A stretch of DNA of 64,000 nucleotides, taken from positions 16,813,123 through 16,877,122 of the forward strand of contig NC_135172.1 in the NCBI RefSeq assembly GCF_041146795.1, in the 5' to 3' direction. A model generated the notes under the pieces. The model was not told where the DNA came from. It ran no database searches and saw nothing but the letters and a program-made list of their open reading frames with translations. Source of the stretch: Maylandia zebra. Taxonomy: Eukaryota > Chordata > Actinopteri > Cichliformes > Cichlidae. The stretch's first letter is position 1. Every line of letters starts with the position of its first letter. Positions 63,901 to 64,000 of the stretch are shown here, in pieces. The translations under genes were made by a program, and so were the position numbers.

Positions 63901-64000
63901 AGAGTGTACACATATTATAGTGTTGGTCTATAAAAAGCATTTACACAGGATGTAAATGTTTACATCAGGATCCTAAAAGTGAAGAATAAGAACAGAATCT

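Overview
This window is vertebrate nuclear DNA and almost certainly comes from a ray-finned (teleost) fish. The evidence is split genes with GT-AG introns, dense dinucleotide microsatellites, several Tc1-like transposons of families typical of fish, a tRNA-derived SINE and a fish-type L1 fragment. The mix fits a percomorph such as a cichlid, but I cannot name the species. There is no bacterial or viral content, no CRISPR array and no rRNA or functional tRNA gene.

Layout. Positions 1-812 hold the first coding exon of an unrecognised acidic protein on the minus strand; its remaining exons lie outside the window. Positions about 2150-2895 look like a shared, divergent promoter. From 2896 to 19014 lies fam193a on the plus strand, rebuilt here as 23 coding exons (1615 residues) with every splice phase consistent. 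After an 8.4 kb stretch without genes comes tnip2 (ABIN-2) on the minus strand, six coding exons between 29625 and 27412 (463 residues). It is tail-to-tail with fam193a, as I recall for human 4p16.3. A repeat-rich gap follows, then sfrp2 (or its fish paralogue sfrp2-like) on the minus strand, three exons between 38562 and 37267 (295 residues). The last 25 kb have no recognisable host gene. They are a graveyard of mobile elements around one fresh insertion: a complete Tc1-like transposon (57310-58913) with an uninterrupted 340-residue DD34E transposase and 200-bp terminal repeats differing at only 3 positions.

Functions. FAM193A is a nuclear-type, low-complexity protein with repeated cysteine clusters. 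TNIP2 is a ubiquitin-binding adaptor that restrains NF-kB signalling. SFRP2 is a secreted Wnt modulator. They are neighbours rather than a pathway. The most informative regulatory observation is two NF-kB-type sites just upstream of tnip2, which would suit negative feedback.

The best second-look items are the four CxCxxC cysteine clusters of FAM193A, its GC-AG intron, the kB sites at tnip2, an 86-bp perfect palindrome in the tnip2 3' UTR, and the intact Tc1 element. I found no convincing wholly new biological system. Exon borders were read by eye from splice motifs and reading-frame continuity; UTRs and transcription starts are estimates.
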